NCBI RefSeq assembly: GCF_036227125.1 | Contig: NZ_CP109435.1 | Coordinates: 8,184,001 to 8,248,000 of the forward strand | Direction: 5' to 3' | Source of the DNA: Streptomyces sp. NBC_01485 | Lineage (GTDB): Bacteria > Actinomycetota > Actinomycetes > Streptomycetales > Streptomycetaceae | DNA: 64,000 nt | Part shown: positions 25,218-35,221 of the stretch, in pieces | Layout: each line of letters begins with the position of its first letter | Position numbering within the stretch: position 1 is the stretch's first letter | The notes under the pieces: model-generated | What the model was told of the DNA's origin: nothing | The model's database searches: none | What the model saw: only the letters and a program-made list of their open reading frames with translations | Position numbers and translations under genes: made by a program

Positions 25218-26990
25218 TCAGGAGCTGAGAAAGCTCACTCGCTCGGCTGTCTCGATCATCTGGCGGGCGAAATCGCCGGAGCCGATGCTGCCGCGCTTCA
25301 TTGTCGAGGCGATGCTGTCGGCGAGGTCGCCGATGGGCAGTCGGCCGCCCGGCCCCAGGGGGAGGGGGGCCAGGGTCGGGCCACTGGTCCCGTCGGGGGC
25401 ACGCAGGGACTTGCCGAACCGGCCTTCGCCTGGGAGTTCCACCGCGAAGTGCACTGCCTCGGGCCGTTGCCGGACGTCGAGGCGGGTCAGCGTGCCGGCG
25501 AAGAGGCAGAGCATGATGTCGGGGGTCAGGCGGGTCATGCTGATCTGCTCCAGTGGAAGCTCCTGATCCTCGCCGAACGCCTCGACGGCCAGGCCGGGGT
25601 AGCCCGACACGACGCCGGATCTGATCAGGGCTCCGGTCACCGTCTTCGCCATGCCTATCGGCGGGCCCGACCGGTCCAGTTCGGCGTCCGCCGAGGTGAG
25701 GCGGCCGATGCTGAAGGCGCCGTCCAGGAGATGGCGTACCCACTGCGAGTCGAGGCTGACGAAACGGATGCTTTCCACCGGCAGCAGCCGCTCGTCGGGG
25801 ACGAGGTACATCAGAGGGACGCCGGACAGGCCCGCCAGGCCCGTCAGCCAGGTGCGTACGGTGCCGGGGAGCGCGTCGTCGATGTCGGGGACTTCGAGCG
25901 GGTAGCCCGTGGTGGGTTCCAGGGTCGTCCGGAGCCGTTTCTGGCTGCGGCGGCGTTTCCAGTCGTACAGCGCGGTGGCGTAGTCGGTGCTCTGCAGTGC
26001 CAGCAGCCTGCCCAGCTCCCAGGCGGCGGCGTAACCGGTCTCGAACATGCCGATGTCCGGGTGGAAGCGCAGCAGGCGGTCCGCGGTGCGGGTCGCCTGG
26101 AGGGGAGCCGCTGCCACCGGGCCCGTCGTCAGAGGGCCTCGGTACCACGACACTGTCGTTCCGCCCTGCCGCAGGGTGTGCCGTACGGGGATCTGGCCCT
26201 GGCGCAGCAGGTCGTCCGCGGCGGCGTCACCGCTGTCGGGCAGCCGCAGGGGGCTGCCGTGCTGGGCCAGGTCGCGTACGAGGGTGGCGAAGTTCTGGCT
26301 CTCGGCCACGCAGGCGAACCGCCAGGACGCGAGGCTGACCAGGCGTACGGGCGAGCCGGGTTCGGCGGGGCCCAGGTCGAACCCGTCGGCGGTGTACCGG
26401 CCTTCCAACGACACCAGGTGTACGGTGCTCGACTCGTTCGCCGGGGGCAGCCTGTTCCCCAGGACCACCGCGACGTCCGGGGCCCCCTCGGTCCGCCGGA
26501 GGTGTGCCAGGTAAGGCAGTTCCGCGCCCGAGGGGAGGATCTCCTCCAGCACGGCTCTGGGGACGTCGATGACGGTTGCCTGGTCCTCGGGTGACTGGTG
26601 TGCCTCCAGCGGGCCGGAGGGGAAGTACGCCGGCCCGGCGGCGAGGTCGGCGAGCCGGACGGACTTCGGTTCGGGCCGCTGGGACTGGCTGAACAGGAGC
26701 AGCGCGAGCCAGGGGCCCTCGACGCCGGACGAGCGTTCCCAGGGCAGTGTCGGGCGGTCCAGCATGACGTGCGGCAGGACGTTGTGATGGTCGCCGAGGC
26801 TGCCGTCCGGCGGGAAGAGCGCCGTCACCCGGGCCGCCGGAAGCGAGAATCTGTCCGCGCTGACGGTGAACTGGCGGGTCGCCGCGAACGGCTGCGGGCT
26901 CTCGGTGATCGTCTGGGTGGTGGTGATCTCGTACTGTCCGGGCGGCAGGACCGGCTTGGAGTGATCGACGAACGTGATGGTGTCAGCCAT
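25218..26990 (-). CDS. Hypothetical 590-aa protein of the island operon
   Basis: 590 aa with no family recognised. It starts DTITFVDHSKPVLPPGQYEI, a beta-rich opening. It has long mixed beta/alpha stretches, no signal peptide and no membrane segment. The C-terminal 200 residues are more helical (SRRQK-type basic patch, then DDALPGTVRTWLTGLAGLSG). It overlaps the preceding 1454-aa gene by 8 bp, so the two are translationally linked and may act as a pair. Codon use is like the host. A structural or scaffolding role is a guess from size and context only. Confidence 0.8.
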   Translation of the reverse strand: MADTITFVDHSKPVLPPGQYEITTTQTITESPQPFAATRQFTVSADRFSLPAARVTALFPPDGSLGDHHNVLPHVMLDRPTLPWERSSGVEGPWLALLLFSQSQRPEPKSVRLADLAAGPAYFPSGPLEAHQSPEDQATVIDVPRAVLEEILPSGAELPYLAHLRRTEGAPDVAVVLGNRLPPANESSTVHLVSLEGRYTADGFDLGPAEPGSPVRLVSLASWRFACVAESQNFATLVRDLAQHGSPLRLPDSGDAAADDLLRQGQIPVRHTLRQGGTTVSWYRGPLTTGPVAAAPLQATRTADRLLRFHPDIGMFETGYAAAWELGRLLALQSTDYATALYDWKRRRSQKRLRTTLEPTTGYPLEVPDIDDALPGTVRTWLTGLAGLSGVPLMYLVPDERLLPVESIRFVSLDSQWVRHLLDGAFSIGRLTSADAELDRSGPPIGMAKTVTGALIRSGVVSGYPGLAVEAFGEDQELPLEQISMTRLTPDIMLCLFAGTLTRLDVRQRPEAVHFAVELPGEGRFGKSLRAPDGTSGPTLAPLPLGPGGRLPIGDLADSIASTMKRGSIGSGDFARQMIETAERVSFLSS

Positions 26991-29900
26991 GGGTGACCAC
27001 CTGCGGGACCTCCAGGAACTGGTCGGCGCCGAATCCGGCGAGGTCGATCGAAGCGCCGCCGAGCACCGCGTCGATCAGGGACGCGCGGGCCGTCGTCACG
27101 GCGGGGTCGTGCAGCGCGCCGGTGATCGCGGCGGCGTCCTGCACGAGGACGCGGTCCGGTTCCGCGGCCGCCCAGCGGATCGCGTCCGGTTCGGTGAACA
27201 GGGGGGTCGCGCTCTGCAGCGCGGCGCTGGGGAGGGTGGGCGAGACGGACGGCTCCGTCGGTGGCAGTGGTCGTACCGTATAGCCGGTGAGCAGCTCTCC
27301 CACGAGCTGCGGCCGGTTGAGGGAGGCACCGAACTCGCTTCCCCAGAGCGCCGACGGGAGTTGCTTGGCGACGGGTTCGAAGGCGAACAGGTCGTCCATC
27401 GGCTTGCCGTCTTTGGTGATCTCGATCCGGTGTGTCGCGGTCGTGGACGCCACGCCCATCGGGCTGACCCCGAAGACCGTACCGGCGGTGCCTGTCGGCA
27501 GCGTCCGGTCCTGACCGTCCGGGCCGTGCACCGCGCGCGTGCTGGGGACGACCGAGTCGGTGACCAGCACCAGGCCGTGCGGGTCGACCACACCGAGGTC
27601 GGTGCCGCCGCCCGGGGCCAGCGCTCCGCCGCCCAGCGCGACGGTGGTGATCTCCTCGGCGGGCGGGAGCAGAGTCGCCCGGAACCTGTCCCACGGCATG
27701 GGGGCGGGCGCGGCGGAGCCCGAGGCGCCGAAGGAGATGGTGAACGAGATGATGCTCAGGTCGATATGGGCGCGACCGCCGAAGTCCGGGCCCCAGAACT
27801 CCACGTCCGCGCCCACGTGGGCGCTGATGGTGTGGCTGCCGAAGAACGAGAACGTGTACGAGGCGCCGACCGAGATGTGCGCGGATGCCTCGTAGTGGTA
27901 CGGCTGCCACGCGATGAGGAAGTCCATCGACGCGTCGAACCATGCCTGCAGTGAGCCGTCGTGCCAGGTCGCGCTGAGGCTGCCGCCCGCCATCAGTGCC
28001 GCGGGGGTCAGCGCGAAGTAGGCGCTGCCTGTGAGCTGCAGGTGCGAGTTCACCTGCCAGTTGAAGCCGAGCCGCGGTACCACCGGGTAGTGCGCGGGCA
28101 CGGTGAAGTGCGGGTGGTAGCCGCCGACGCTCAGGACGAAGTCACCGCTGTTCGGCCCCGCGAACCAGGTGCTGAACGCGAAGCCGCCGGTCAGCTTGCA
28201 GTCCCGGGACAGCAGATAGGAGTTCGGGGTGAGCTGGGCGGCGATCGAGAAGAACCCGTCGTCGGGTACGAAGGTTCCGCGCAGCGCCAGTTGCACCTCG
28301 GCGACCGGTGTGACGCCCGCCGCGCCCGCGTCCGACGCCGGCAGGACCAGCGTCGACAGCCCCATCATGTTCAGCTCGAACCGGTGACCGAAGCCGGCCG
28401 ACAGGAGCAGGAAGGAGTCGACCATCTCGAACGAGGTGAACCGGATCCCGAACATCAGGAAGACGTCACCGGGGGACGGCGGCAGCGAGTCGTTCAGTCG
28501 CAGTAGCTGACCGCCCACGTCGGTGACAGGCGAACCGCCCCCGACCACGTCGGCGATCAGCGGGAACTCGGCGAGCCGGTCCACAGCGGGCGGGATCAGC
28601 CTGCGGTTGTAGCCGAAGCCCGCCGCCAGCCCGCGCACGAAGAAGAACGCCGGCCCGCCGATCGGCTTGTCGAGGAAGGCGTACACGAACAGGGAGGGGC
28701 CCTGCGGGAGTTGGAGGTAGGACCCGATCGCGCCGAGGGAGAAGTCGGCGGTACGGATGGTCGCCGCCCCGCCGTACGCCGGGTAGGTCGTGTCCCCGAA
28801 CCTGACGGTGTTCTTCAGGAACGAGCCGCCGATCTCGACCGGCCCCGACGCGTACGAGAGGTCGAGTCCCGCCAGCCCGAAGGCCGGTATCGCGGTCGGG
28901 TCGGACAGTTCGACCCCGGCCTCCAGGCCGGTCAGGGTGAGGGTCAGCCCGGCCGCCGAGATCGAGGCGTCCAGCAGTACGGCGAGTTCGGCGCTCTGGC
29001 CGGGCGGATGGTCGTACCGCACGCCCACCCGCTGGATGTGGATCGGCCCGAAGGACCGCTGCACCTTGTACCAGAGGGCGCTGTCGGCGCTCTGCGTCGA
29101 CTTGTCGGGTACGGGTGTGGTGGGTGTCGTGGGCTGGGTTCCCGCCCCCGCCACCGGCAGGGCCAGGGGCTTTTCCAGGGCGCCGAGCTTCAGCAGGCCG
29201 CTGATCAGGAAACCGGCGGCCAGGTCCCCGTCGGGGAGCTTGGCCACCTGGTCCGGCAGCATCGCGTTGACGGCGGCGACCTCGGCCGCGGCCAGGGCGG
29301 TGGAGGCCGCGACCAGCCGGAGCGGATCGAAGCCCATCTCGCCCGCGCCGAGATGGTCGCCGACGACCGGCAGGTGCGACAGGTCGACCGTGAGCGCCAG
29401 ATCGGCGCCGAACAGGTACTTCGGTCCGTCGACGGCGAGGAAGGCGTCCTTCAGGTCCACGGTCAGCCCGTCCGGGACGAAGACGGCGGCGGACGGCAGC
29501 AGGGCGGCGACCAGGTCCTTCAGCGCGGGAACGGGGTCACCGGCCGCGTGGCTGTAGGCGGCGGTGAACAGGGTCGCCGTCGGCGCCTGCGCGAACCTCA
29601 GGTCGAACCGGGGCCTGAAGGGCCCGCGAGCCGTCGGTACCGTCGCGGCCAGCGCGGCGGTGAGGCTCCGCTGCCCGGTGTCGATCGCGAGCGTCACGTC
29701 CACCTCGGCGGTGTCGAGGGGGAACAGCGCCTCGCCGGTGAGGAAGAGGCGTCCGGTACCGGTGGACACCTCCATGCCGAGGTTCTCGATGACGAGCTGG
29801 GCGATCGGCGCGGGCAGGGCGATCGCGCCGAATCGGTCGGCGATGTCCTGGAACAGCCTGCCGACCGCGATCTGCTGGCCGGGGCCGGTCTCGCCGGTGA

Positions 29901-31347
29901 ACTGCCACTGCTTCTCGGGCGCAGGATCGTACGCCGCGGTGATCTTGACCGCGACTCCGCCGATGAGGAACAGCGCCAGCGCCTCGAACGTGGTGCCCTT
30001 GTCGTGCTTGACGGAGAACATCACGTCGGTCAGGGAGAGCGAATCCGTCAGATGCCAGTCACCGGCCAGCTCCAGGAAGGCGCGGTAGACGGCGGTGCGT
30101 TCCTCGGTGGGCATCGTCAGGCCGAGGTCGAACTTGTCCACCGACAGGTCCGGGACCTCGGTGGGGTCGGCGCCGGTGAGGGCTGTGTAGACCTCGCGCA
30201 TGCTCAGGGGGCCGTCACCCTCGCGCAGGGATCCGCCCAGCGTGCCGGCGCCGAAGTCGGCGCTGATCTGCAGGGTGCCGCTCTCGCCGATGCCGAACAG
30301 CCCCGTGAGGATTCCGGATGTCCGCGGTGACGACAGCGGGCTGTCGATCCGGAAGTGCAGGTCGATCGCCTGGAGATCCAGCAGGTTCGGGACGACCGTC
30401 CACTGTTCCCGGGTCTCCAGGGTCACGCTGATGTGGTCGACGGACAGGGTGGCCGGGGTCACCTGCATCTCGACGTCGCTGAGCACCACCGGGCCGGTGA
30501 CGGAGAAGTCGAAAGGGACCGGCAGGACGGACTGCCCGACGAAGCCGGTCACGTCCGCGAGGCTGAGGTCGCCGAGTTCGCTGAAGTCCCCCGAGAACAG
30601 CAGGCTGTCGCCCCAGCCGGCGATCCCTGTGGAGACGAGCACGTTCCGCCGCGTTCCGGCCACGGTGACCGGTACGGCCGCGGTCACGGTGATCGAGCCG
30701 CGTGCCTTCCAGTCGATGTCGTAGTAGTTGAAGACGGGGTCCGAGGTGATCTCGTAGCGAAGCTCCGTGAGGGTGAACAGGCCCAGGCCGAGGGTCAGTC
30801 TCTCCGGCCCGTACAACAGGATGTCCGGGACGGGAGTCGTCGGGAAGTCCAGTGCCGCCGGGCCGCTCACCATGGTGATCTCACCGGTCAGGGTGTGGGT
30901 GACTCCTGGCATCAACAGGTCCAGGGCTGCCATCGGCGTGGTGACGACCAGGACACCGCCGAAGGTCATGGCGGTGGCGGCCGAGTCCAGGACCAGGACC
31001 GGTGACCGGAACCGCAGAGTGTCGAAGATCGAGTCCCGCAGGGGCGGGAACGCCTGCGAGAACGTCCAGTCAGGGGCACCGGTGGCCCGTACCACGACCC
31101 GTACGGAGTTCGGCGCGCTGGTGAAGGACACCTCCAGCGCCATGCCGGTGAACGGTCCCGAGGCACCGGTGCCCGTCGCCCTGACCCCGTCGGCGGTCTC
31201 CGTACGGCCTGTTACGGAGGACAGGACGAGGTGCCCGTCGGGGAAGAACGAGGCGAAGAGGTCGCCCACACCGGTCAGCGCGCCGACCGTGACATCGATC
31301 CCGGTGCCGGTCCGGCGCACCGCGTTCCTGATCTCGTCGGGAGTCAT
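26983..31347 (-). CDS. Giant 1454-aa protein (DUF6603-like)
   Basis: 1454 aa, dominated by alternating beta-strand patterns with many DL-, F- and G-rich repeats such as LSLADVTGFVGQSVLPVPF, GAGTLGGSLREGD and GGSLSATWHDGSLQAWF. The central part has long amphipathic strands that resemble beta-helix or beta-barrel proteins. The last 200 residues are a separate region (LVLVTDSVVPSTRAVHGPDG, LPTGTAGTVFG). I believe related giant proteins are listed as DUF6603, from memory. No signal peptide is present. It starts on the A of the metallo-beta-lactamase stop (TGATG), so the two are strictly coupled. Confidence 0.82.
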   Translation of the reverse strand: MTPDEIRNAVRRTGTGIDVTVGALTGVGDLFASFFPDGHLVLSSVTGRTETADGVRATGTGASGPFTGMALEVSFTSAPNSVRVVVRATGAPDWTFSQAFPPLRDSIFDTLRFRSPVLVLDSAATAMTFGGVLVVTTPMAALDLLMPGVTHTLTGEITMVSGPAALDFPTTPVPDILLYGPERLTLGLGLFTLTELRYEITSDPVFNYYDIDWKARGSITVTAAVPVTVAGTRRNVLVSTGIAGWGDSLLFSGDFSELGDLSLADVTGFVGQSVLPVPFDFSVTGPVVLSDVEMQVTPATLSVDHISVTLETREQWTVVPNLLDLQAIDLHFRIDSPLSSPRTSGILTGLFGIGESGTLQISADFGAGTLGGSLREGDGPLSMREVYTALTGADPTEVPDLSVDKFDLGLTMPTEERTAVYRAFLELAGDWHLTDSLSLTDVMFSVKHDKGTTFEALALFLIGGVAVKITAAYDPAPEKQWQFTGETGPGQQIAVGRLFQDIADRFGAIALPAPIAQLVIENLGMEVSTGTGRLFLTGEALFPLDTAEVDVTLAIDTGQRSLTAALAATVPTARGPFRPRFDLRFAQAPTATLFTAAYSHAAGDPVPALKDLVAALLPSAAVFVPDGLTVDLKDAFLAVDGPKYLFGADLALTVDLSHLPVVGDHLGAGEMGFDPLRLVAASTALAAAEVAAVNAMLPDQVAKLPDGDLAAGFLISGLLKLGALEKPLALPVAGAGTQPTTPTTPVPDKSTQSADSALWYKVQRSFGPIHIQRVGVRYDHPPGQSAELAVLLDASISAAGLTLTLTGLEAGVELSDPTAIPAFGLAGLDLSYASGPVEIGGSFLKNTVRFGDTTYPAYGGAATIRTADFSLGAIGSYLQLPQGPSLFVYAFLDKPIGGPAFFFVRGLAAGFGYNRRLIPPAVDRLAEFPLIADVVGGGSPVTDVGGQLLRLNDSLPPSPGDVFLMFGIRFTSFEMVDSFLLLSAGFGHRFELNMMGLSTLVLPASDAGAAGVTPVAEVQLALRGTFVPDDGFFSIAAQLTPNSYLLSRDCKLTGGFAFSTWFAGPNSGDFVLSVGGYHPHFTVPAHYPVVPRLGFNWQVNSHLQLTGSAYFALTPAALMAGGSLSATWHDGSLQAWFDASMDFLIAWQPYHYEASAHISVGASYTFSFFGSHTISAHVGADVEFWGPDFGGRAHIDLSIISFTISFGASGSAAPAPMPWDRFRATLLPPAEEITTVALGGGALAPGGGTDLGVVDPHGLVLVTDSVVPSTRAVHGPDGQDRTLPTGTAGTVFGVSPMGVASTTATHRIEITKDGKPMDDLFAFEPVAKQLPSALWGSEFGASLNRPQLVGELLTGYTVRPLPPTEPSVSPTLPSAALQSATPLFTEPDAIRWAAAEPDRVLVQDAAAITGALHDPAVTTARASLIDAVLGGASIDLAGFGADQFLEVPQVVTHG

Positions 31348-32618
31348 CAGCTCTCCGGGTAGTCGAGTGTGACGGTGCCCTGGGAACCGGTGGTGTACAC
31401 TTTTCGCCTGCTCCAGATGCTGCCGTGGGAATAGTTTCCCCCTTTGTTGGGTTCCCAGACGAACGTCTCGTGTTCGTCCTTCAGCCTGTCGATGCGCTTT
31501 TCCTTTTCGAGTTTGTCCACGTAACCCTGGATCACCTCATAACTCGGGTGATGATGCTTTGGGATTTGCATTCCAGCGCTGGCGACGACAATTTTCGGGT
31601 TCACCCGGTCGACGAATTCCGGAGAGGACGAGGTCGTGATGCTGCCGTGGTGGGCGGCCTGCACGACGGTCACGTCCTTCAGCCGGTCCTTGGCCGTGTT
31701 CAGGAGGAACTTTTCGGTGCTGGTGGTCGCGTCGCCGCACAGCAGCAGCTTTTCGCCGAAGGCCTCGACGAGCGTCACGATGCTCCCCCGGTTGGGGTCC
31801 GTACTATGGTCTTTCGCGTAGTCTTTCGTGACACCGGCGGCCAGGATCGACACCTTGCAGTCCTTTTCGTCCACGATCAGAATGCCGTCCTGGTCACCTT
31901 TTCCGTCTTTTTGGCCTTTTCCGTCCAGCCGGTCGATTTTTTCCTTGGTGGTCGCCGCCTTCACGGAGGTTCCGTTGAGGCTGACCTCGCCATTCACGCC
32001 GTTGAGCGGGTCATGGTTCTTCACGACTCGCAGGATCGCGGGGTCTTTCACCTTCTTACGCAGGAAGGTGCTGGCCTCTCCTCCGGTGTACTCGCCGAAC
32101 TGGGCACTGTGATAGCACTTGTAAATCTTGCACCCGTCCGGGAGTACTTTCTTGAGCTTGTTGCAGTGGTCGGCATCAGGGTGAGTGAGAATCAGGATGT
32201 CGATCTCTTTCACCTTGCCGAGAAACTTGGGATTGTTCAGAGTTTCCAGCGCCCGGTCCACGAGCGCCTGGTCGGCCTCTGCGTCGGTGAGGTTCTCGTC
32301 TTCTTTCTCTGTGCCGAGCGCGCCGCAGTCGAACAGGATGACCCGGCCCTCGGGTGTGCACAGCACGATGCAGTCACCCTGGCCCATCTGGATGAAGGCG
32401 ATATGCAGGCTGCCGTCATTCCGCTCTCCGGGCGCTCCGGGCTTGCGTCTCGCCGCGGCCTGTTCACGCCTTCTTTTGAGGTCTCTCGCTTCCTTCTCGG
32501 CTGCTCTGCGAATTTTTCTCAGAGCCGCGTCCCGCTGGGGCTTGGTGGCGGAACGGGTCTCGCGCCTGGTGCTGTAGACCGGGATGGTTTTTATGCGTGC
32601 TCGCGATTTCGGGGGCAT
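31347..32618 (-). CDS. ComEC-like metallo-beta-lactamase-fold hydrolase
   Basis: 423 aa. The first 65 residues are very basic and helical (RKIRRAAEKEARDLKRRREQ). The MBL domain begins SLHIAFIQMGQGDCIVL, with ILFDCGALG, the metal motif HPDADH at 146-151, LLCGDATTSTEKFL and the ComEC-type VVQAAHHGSITTSSS. Family members include nucleases and phosphodiesterases. Codon use is visibly AT-richer than its neighbours (many AAG/AAA, TTT, ATT runs), which marks separate ancestry within the operon. Eight bp separate it from the upstream LamG gene. Confidence 0.85.
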   Translation of the reverse strand: MPPKSRARIKTIPVYSTRRETRSATKPQRDAALRKIRRAAEKEARDLKRRREQAAARRKPGAPGERNDGSLHIAFIQMGQGDCIVLCTPEGRVILFDCGALGTEKEDENLTDAEADQALVDRALETLNNPKFLGKVKEIDILILTHPDADHCNKLKKVLPDGCKIYKCYHSAQFGEYTGGEASTFLRKKVKDPAILRVVKNHDPLNGVNGEVSLNGTSVKAATTKEKIDRLDGKGQKDGKGDQDGILIVDEKDCKVSILAAGVTKDYAKDHSTDPNRGSIVTLVEAFGEKLLLCGDATTSTEKFLLNTAKDRLKDVTVVQAAHHGSITTSSSPEFVDRVNPKIVVASAGMQIPKHHHPSYEVIQGYVDKLEKEKRIDRLKDEHETFVWEPNKGGNYSHGSIWSRRKVYTTGSQGTVTLDYPES

Positions 32619-32626
32619 CGGTCACC

Positions 32627-35221
32627 TCATCCCGGGAAGGAGATCTGCCAGCGCCCTTGGCTGACCCGCTCGCCCTTGCTGGCCCAGGTGGCCATGGCGC
32701 GCCGGTTGTCGCCGATGAAGTTGAAGCCGGCGAAGGCGTATTCGTCGTGCACCACGTTCCGCAGGTCGAACTGCAGTTGCCCGTCCGCCAGTTTCTTCAG
32801 GATCTGGAGTTCGCCGGCGCCGATGGTGACGCCACCGATCTGGAGGCTGTTCACGACCGCGGTGTTGGCGTACACGTTGGAGAAGTCGTCGCTGTTGAGG
32901 TCGCCGGTCTTGAACGTGAACCCTTCCTGCCTGGCCTCGATGCGGTGCCAGAAGCGTTGGTGCTGGTGGAAACGCAGCACCGGGAAGGTCATGGGACTCG
33001 TGCTGTCCTGGAACAGCTCCAGGTACAGCGTCTTCCCGTCGACGGTGTCGGCCGTCGCGTTCTGCCGGCGCACCTGGAGGTGCCCGCTGCCGGTGTCAGC
33101 GACGAGCGGCGTGTTCGCGGGCAGCCCGCTGCGCAGGCCCTTCACCACGGCGGTCTGGACGAACACGTCGGAGAAGTCGTCGCTGTTGAGGTCGCCGGTC
33201 TTGAACATGAGCCCCTCGGGCCTGCCCTCGACGCGGTGCCAGAAACTGCCGCCGTGATGGAAACGCAGCGAGGGGTAGACCGTGCTGGGGCCGCCCTCCT
33301 GGAACAGTTCGAGGTAGAGCCGCTTGCCGCCGCCCGCGTTCGACTCCCGGCGCAGTTGCAGGTGTTCGGCGTCGGCACTGACCGTGAGCCTGGAGCCCGG
33401 TGCCGTGGTGCCGATGCCGACGTTATTGCCGAGCGGGTTGAGGGCCAGCGGCTTCGAGCCGTGCGACTGCGCCCAGCTGTAGTTCTGGTGGTAACCGAGC
33501 CGCAGGTTCGACTGGTTGGTGGGACCGAGGACGAGGGTGTTTCCGTTCGCGTCCTGGTTGGCGTTGACGATGTGCAGCCTCGCCTCGGGCGTGACGGTGC
33601 CGACACCGGTGTTCTGCTGGCTGTACAGCAGCGGCGACTTCTCGGCGAACAGGGTCACCGAGCCGTCCTGGTACCCCGGCACGTTGCGGTAGCCGACGAC
33701 GATCGGCGCCAGGCCGAGCGACGGAACCGCGATCACCTGGGACAGCTTGACCACCAGCGTCCCGTCGGGCCCGAACGCGGTGGCCGACTGGGGGGTCAGC
33801 GTCCATTCGACGCGCTGCCCGAGTCTCTCCGAGGCGATCGTCCAGTCCGAACCGACCCCGCTGGCCTTCAGGCCGTCCAGCGTCGTGCCGGCCGCCGTAC
33901 CCGCGCTCGTCAGCGCCCACTCGTGGGTCTCGCCGGCCTCCTGAAGGTCGTACGAGAGCGTGAACGAGGCGCCGGCCAGGGAGAGCGATGTGTCCCTCGA
34001 CCGGTTGGCGATGCGGAAACTCAGGGTGTTCGGTGTGACGCCGTCGCTGAGCACCCGGTTTCCGCCGACGAACCCGATCGCGAGCGGGATGTCACGGCGG
34101 CCCCGCCGGTTGACGATGTCGAGGAACGCGGTGCGCTGCCCGGTCAGTTCGCTCTGCTCACCCGCGTACCGCATCCGCTGGTGCGTCAGCTCCACCCGGG
34201 TGCCACGGGTGCCGCGGCCCCCGTCGGCCGCCAGCCCCTTCAGCGCCACGTCGAAGGACGTGCCCCGTCCGATGACCATGGACTTGGGCGCCCCCAGATA
34301 CAGCACGGTTCCGCCGGTCGCCGGGTCCGGGGCCCGCAGCAGCGTCCACTCGGCGGCGGCGACGGCCGGTTCGGGCGGGGTTGTGATGGTGCCCGGGCGC
34401 AGCCGCAGCGCGACGTGGTGCTCGGTGGCCGACACCGGGCCCGCCAGGGTCCGCAGCTCGATGTCCTGCCGGGAGGTGTTGGTCAGCCGCAGGATCATCG
34501 GCTGCCCTGCGGGGTTGTCGTCGATGAACAGCACCGGCTGCTGGTCCACGTCGAGCAGGGCGAAGTCCAGCGGATGCGCCCGTACGAACGCGGCCAGCGA
34601 CGCCTCGTCGTCGGCCATGTCCCGCTGGATCTCGGCCTGGCTGAGCGCGTTGTCGTAGATCCGTACGTGGGACAGCAGCCCGGTGTACCGGCCCGTCCCG
34701 TCCGTGCCGGCCAGCAGCGGGCTCTGGGCGGTGGCCCGGTCACCGGTGAACGCGTACTCGCTCGCCTTGACCCCGTCGACGTAGATACGGGCGGTGTGCC
34801 CGTCGTTGACGCACGCCACGTGGTGCCATGAGTCCGTCGCTACGGCCCCGGGCGCGGTGGCGTGCCCGTCGCCGGGCTTCCCCGTGGTGGCGAACCGGTG
34901 CCTGAGCGTGCCGTCCGCGTCGAGTACGACGGCGAAGTCGCCCTGCGCCTTCGCCACGAGGCCCACCCGTGCGGCCCTCTTGGCCGACGGGTTGACCCAT
35001 GCCTCGACCGTGTACGCGCCGAGTTTCAGCAGTGGTGTTTCGGCGCCGGTCACCTGGACGGTGGTGCCGTCGAACGCCAGTACGCTGCCGAACCGGTCGT
35101 CGGGGCGTGTCCCCGGCTTCCCGGCGACGGTGCCGGCCAGATGGTTGTCGGAGCTGTCCGTGACCTGGTTGTTCGAGGTCAGGGCGTCCAGGTGCCAGTG
35201 CAGCACCAGGTTGGCCGTCAT
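32627..35221 (-). CDS. LamG-domain protein with phage tail-fibre-like C-terminus
   Basis: 864 aa. Residues about 1-195 are a LamG/concanavalin-like domain (TVEAWVNPSAKRA, WHHVACVNDGHTARIYVDG, LSHVRIYDNALSQAEI). A beta-rich middle follows. From about residue 555 the sequence has the tail-fibre style GVGTVTPEARLHIVN and NNVGIGTTAPGSRLTVS, then two tandem modules of about 80 aa sharing LYLELFQ, FWHR and FKTGDLNSDDFS. The end is FNFIGDNRRAMATWASKGER. No intramolecular chaperone is recognised. It probably binds glycans or trimerises, and may be surface-exposed. It starts in an ATGA overlap with the 49-aa gene. Confidence 0.82.
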   Translation of the reverse strand: MTANLVLHWHLDALTSNNQVTDSSDNHLAGTVAGKPGTRPDDRFGSVLAFDGTTVQVTGAETPLLKLGAYTVEAWVNPSAKRAARVGLVAKAQGDFAVVLDADGTLRHRFATTGKPGDGHATAPGAVATDSWHHVACVNDGHTARIYVDGVKASEYAFTGDRATAQSPLLAGTDGTGRYTGLLSHVRIYDNALSQAEIQRDMADDEASLAAFVRAHPLDFALLDVDQQPVLFIDDNPAGQPMILRLTNTSRQDIELRTLAGPVSATEHHVALRLRPGTITTPPEPAVAAAEWTLLRAPDPATGGTVLYLGAPKSMVIGRGTSFDVALKGLAADGGRGTRGTRVELTHQRMRYAGEQSELTGQRTAFLDIVNRRGRRDIPLAIGFVGGNRVLSDGVTPNTLSFRIANRSRDTSLSLAGASFTLSYDLQEAGETHEWALTSAGTAAGTTLDGLKASGVGSDWTIASERLGQRVEWTLTPQSATAFGPDGTLVVKLSQVIAVPSLGLAPIVVGYRNVPGYQDGSVTLFAEKSPLLYSQQNTGVGTVTPEARLHIVNANQDANGNTLVLGPTNQSNLRLGYHQNYSWAQSHGSKPLALNPLGNNVGIGTTAPGSRLTVSADAEHLQLRRESNAGGGKRLYLELFQEGGPSTVYPSLRFHHGGSFWHRVEGRPEGLMFKTGDLNSDDFSDVFVQTAVVKGLRSGLPANTPLVADTGSGHLQVRRQNATADTVDGKTLYLELFQDSTSPMTFPVLRFHQHQRFWHRIEARQEGFTFKTGDLNSDDFSNVYANTAVVNSLQIGGVTIGAGELQILKKLADGQLQFDLRNVVHDEYAFAGFNFIGDNRRAMATWASKGERVSQGRWQISFPG
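32840..33365 (-). repeat. Two tandem ~80-aa modules in the LamG/fibre gene
   Basis: Modules at roughly 33365-33120 and 33082-32840 align along their length. A stretch of about 75 bp is nearly identical between 33166-33245 and 32877-32952. The encoded blocks share LQxRR, LYLELFQ, FHxxxxFWHRxExR and FKTGDLNSDDFS. This indicates internal duplication of a receptor- or glycan-binding unit. Confidence 0.85.

Noticed and set aside
23838..31005. Long plus-strand frames opposite the island operon
   Set aside because: They are rich in Arg/Gly/Val and His with no domains, and are antisense shadows of the minus-strand giant genes.
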